Below are positions 62,338 to 64,000 of a stretch of DNA of 64,000 nt, piece after piece. The notes below the pieces were generated by a model. The model made no database searches. It saw nothing but the letters and a program-made list of their open reading frames with translations, and had not been told where the DNA came from. Both the position numbers and the translations under genes were made by a program. The DNA comes from Marinicauda salina (GTDB taxonomy: Bacteria; Pseudomonadota; Alphaproteobacteria; Caulobacterales; Maricaulaceae): positions 1-64,000 of the forward strand of contig NZ_QEXV01000007.1 of NCBI RefSeq assembly GCF_003122085.1, in the 5' to 3' direction. Position 1 is the first letter of the stretch. Each line of letters starts with the position of its first letter.

Positions 62338-63759
62338 TCAGCCCGCCTGCAGTTTCTTGAAGAAGTCGAACATCTTCCCATACGGCGGCGCGATCAACCG
62401 GCTCGGGTGCCAGACCGGCGCCTCGAACACGGCGCGCTCGTGGGTGAAGGTCAGAAAGCCCGCCTCGCCGTGATAGGCGCCGTAGCCCGACGCCCCGACC
62501 CCGCCGAAGGGCAGGTCCTCGACCGAGAGATGGAGCATCGGCACGTTGACCGCCGCCCCGCCCGAGATCGTCCGGTCGAGGAAGTCGCGCGCGGTGCGCT
62601 TCGACTTCGCATAGACGTAGAGCGCCAGCGGCCGGTCGCGCCGGTTCACGAACTCGGCCGCGTCGACCATGCCGTCATGGCCGAGCACCGGCAGGACCGG
62701 GCCGAAGATCTCCTCCTGCATCAGCCGGATGTCCTCGGGAGGATTGATCACCACCGTCGGCGGGAAGGCGCGGATCCCCTGCTCGGGCGCCTCATCGAAC
62801 TCGGCCTGGATCACCTGCGCGCCGGCCGAGCGCGCCTCCTCGACGAGTTCGCCGATGCGGTCGTGATGGCGCTCGGAGACCAGCGCGGTGTAGTCGGCAT
62901 TGCTCTCGCCGTGCGGCCAGTAGCGCTGCGCGCTGGCGATCACGGCTTCGGCGAACTGCGTCTCCGTGCCTTTCGGCGTGAGCACGTAGTCGGGCGCGAC
63001 GCAGGTCTGGCCGGCATTGAAATACTTGCCCCAGGCGATCGTCTTGGCGGCTTCGGCGACGTCGAAGTCCGACGCGATCACGGTGGGCGACTTGCCGCCC
63101 AGCTCCAGCGTGACGGGGGTGAGGTTCTTCGCCGCCGCCTCGGCGACCATGCGTCCGACATGCGTCGAGCCGGTGTAGAAGAGATGGTCGAAGGGCAGAT
63201 CGCAGAACGCCTTCGCCACCTCCGGCCCGCCGGTGATCACCGCGACATGGTCCTCGTCGAACAGCTCGGAGAGCGTCTCCTTGAGCAGCTCGGCGGTGCG
63301 GGGGGTGAACTCGGAGGGCTTGATCATCGCCCGGCAGCCCGCCGCCAGCGCGGCCACCAGCGGGGCGAGCGCCAGCTGCATGGGATAGTTCCACGGCGCG
63401 ACGACGCCCGCGACGCCCTTGGGCTCGCGGCGGACATAGGCCTTGCCCGGCGCCATCGTCATCGGCACCGACTTGCGCTTGATCGCCGCCCATTTCGTCA
63501 GGTTCTGCCGGGCGTGCTTGGCGTCGGCGACCATGAAGCCGATTTCGGCGATCTGGGTCTCGGCGGCCGAGCGGCGGCCGTAATCGGCGTTGATCGCCTC
63601 GGCGAAGTCGGCCGCGCGGGCCTTCACCATCTCCTCGATCTTCTTCAGATCGTGCTTGCGCTCCTCGATGGAGCGCCGCGGCTCGGCGGCGAAGGCGGAT
63701 TTCTGCGCCTCGAGGACCGATTTCATCCGCTCGATCTGGCGGGTTTCGACCTCGCTCAT
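62338..63759 (-). CDS. Coniferyl-type aldehyde dehydrogenase
   Basis: 473 residues. The catalytic Cys is C253 in FNAGQTCVAPDY, and the general base E219 is in TLELGGKSP. The start (MSEVETRQIERMKSVLEAQK) and the C-terminal membrane-type tail (GKMFDFFKKLQAG) match the coniferyl aldehyde dehydrogenase / class 3 group. It oxidises aldehydes to acids with NAD(P). The GMC oxidoreductase gene ends 11 bp upstream, suggesting consecutive oxidation of an alcohol. Confidence 0.95.
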   Translation of the reverse strand: MSEVETRQIERMKSVLEAQKSAFAAEPRRSIEERKHDLKKIEEMVKARAADFAEAINADYGRRSAAETQIAEIGFMVADAKHARQNLTKWAAIKRKSVPMTMAPGKAYVRREPKGVAGVVAPWNYPMQLALAPLVAALAAGCRAMIKPSEFTPRTAELLKETLSELFDEDHVAVITGGPEVAKAFCDLPFDHLFYTGSTHVGRMVAEAAAKNLTPVTLELGGKSPTVIASDFDVAEAAKTIAWGKYFNAGQTCVAPDYVLTPKGTETQFAEAVIASAQRYWPHGESNADYTALVSERHHDRIGELVEEARSAGAQVIQAEFDEAPEQGIRAFPPTVVINPPEDIRLMQEEIFGPVLPVLGHDGMVDAAEFVNRRDRPLALYVYAKSKRTARDFLDRTISGGAAVNVPMLHLSVEDLPFGGVGASGYGAYHGEAGFLTFTHERAVFEAPVWHPSRLIAPPYGKMFDFFKKLQAG

Positions 63760-63770
63760 GGCGGTCTCCT

Positions 63771-64000
63771 TCAGAAGGCTCTCGACTGGATCATATCAGC
63801 TGCGCGGGTCGCGATCATGATGGTGGGCGCATTGGTGTTGCCGCCGACGACCTCGGGCATGACGGAGGCGTCGACGACGCGCAGATCGTCGATCCCGCGC
63901 ACGCGGCACTGCTCGTCGACGACGGCCAGCTCGCCCGTCCCCATCGCGCAGGTCGAGGTCGGGTGATAGAGCGTCTCGCCGAGTTCGCGGACCTCCTCGG
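63771..64000 (-). CDS. GMC oxidoreductase, C-terminal part (cut by window end)
   Basis: The last 76 codons of a gene that begins beyond the window. The flavoenzyme C-terminus is unmistakable: [13 protein letters not shown] with the active-site His, [20 protein letters not shown], then [19 protein letters not shown]. It is a choline dehydrogenase-like FAD alcohol oxidase or dehydrogenase. It ends 11 bp before the aldehyde dehydrogenase start and probably heads that operon. Confidence 0.92.
   Translation of the reverse strand, partial: EEVRELGETLYHPTSTCAMGTGELAVVDEQCRVRGIDDLRVVDASVMPEVVGGNTNAPTIMIATRAADMIQSRAF

Noticed and set aside
60682-63966. Very long open frames antisense to real genes (for example here, 32652-35522 and 17476-19503 on the plus strand)
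   Set aside because: They lie opposite confident genes (acylase and aldehyde dehydrogenase, DUF4175, ArnT-like). They consist of Arg/Gly/Ala/Asp-rich sequence typical of antisense frames in GC-rich DNA and have no family motifs.

Overview
This window is a chromosomal segment of a high-GC alphaproteobacterium. The best guess is a relative of the Caulobacterales, Hyphomonadales or Maricaulales. The evidence is the gene families and their order, not a search: rcdA (CtrA degradation) beside a DUF1192 gene and the cell-cycle regulator gene trcR, a phaR/phaB pair, ftsEX followed by ydcF-plsC-DUF2125, argH with a small lipoprotein and a DUF4175/TIGR02302 gene divergent from tlpA, and etfBA near an ATP:cobalamin adenosyltransferase and a HIG1-domain gene. 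I see no rRNA, tRNA, CRISPR array, transposase, integrase or plasmid function. Most genes are packed tightly, with ATGA or 4-bp overlaps.

Layout. 0.1-2.4 kb: glycolysis (pgk and a class I aldolase). 2.5-9.6 kb: a membrane protein, rpmE, a MotA/MotB-like envelope pair, an efp-IMPase operon, a GH108 muramidase, and thiE with an overlapping Sel1-repeat gene. 9.7-12.4 kb: cell-cycle block (rcdA, DUF1192, quinone oxidoreductase, trcR). 12.5-16.6 kb: folE, cysS, Fe-S scaffold, yidD and a glycosyltransferase. 16.6-21.2 kb: HMG-CoA lyase, an ArnT-like membrane glycosyltransferase divergent from an ArnC/DPM1-like one, and uncharacterised small proteins. 21.3-24.8 kb: PHA regulation and reduction, a secreted protein, a cupin and gloB. 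24.9-31.6 kb: methyltransferase, hisC, the DUF2125-plsC-ydcF-ftsX-ftsE operon and a zinc-ribbon membrane protein. 31.6-37.7 kb: Acg-type flavoprotein, DUF4175, lipoprotein, argH and tlpA. 38.0-42.8 kb: etfA/etfB, YceI, adenosyltransferase, a serine hydrolase and the HIG1 protein. 42.9-49.0 kb: TetR, EamA, GNAT, a ZIP-DUF3299 metal operon, bfr/bfd iron storage and a YgjP-type metalloprotease. 49.0-57.6 kb: the most variable part, with AT-rich orphan genes (a DUF3800 protein and a lipoprotein/membrane pair), an M28 peptidase, a BASS transporter, a D-aminoacylase, an unrecognised gene, a TIMP-like protein and dense palindromic repeats. 57.7-64.0 kb: LysR with DUF4242, an SDR, and a probable GMC oxidoreductase-aldehyde dehydrogenase-penicillin acylase operon cut by the window end.

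Working together: the ftsE-to-DUF2125 run serves division and envelope lipids. The two divergent glycosyltransferases look like a make-and-transfer pair for a polyprenyl-phosphate sugar. Bfr and Bfd store and release iron, and Fur-like boxes lie in front of bfd. The ZIP-DUF3299 operon has a GTTAC-TGT-GTAAC palindrome just upstream. The last three genes could oxidise an alcohol to an acid.

I did not find a complete new multi-gene system. The best leads are: an acetyltransferase gene whose only well-placed start is ATC; a 26-codon membrane ORF translationally coupled to an unknown gene; a terminator-like hairpin 23 bp before trcR; conserved clusters with a gene apparently inserted (serine hydrolase, DUF4112) or missing (lysA); and several families of paired palindromic repeats concentrated at 53.8-57.0 kb.
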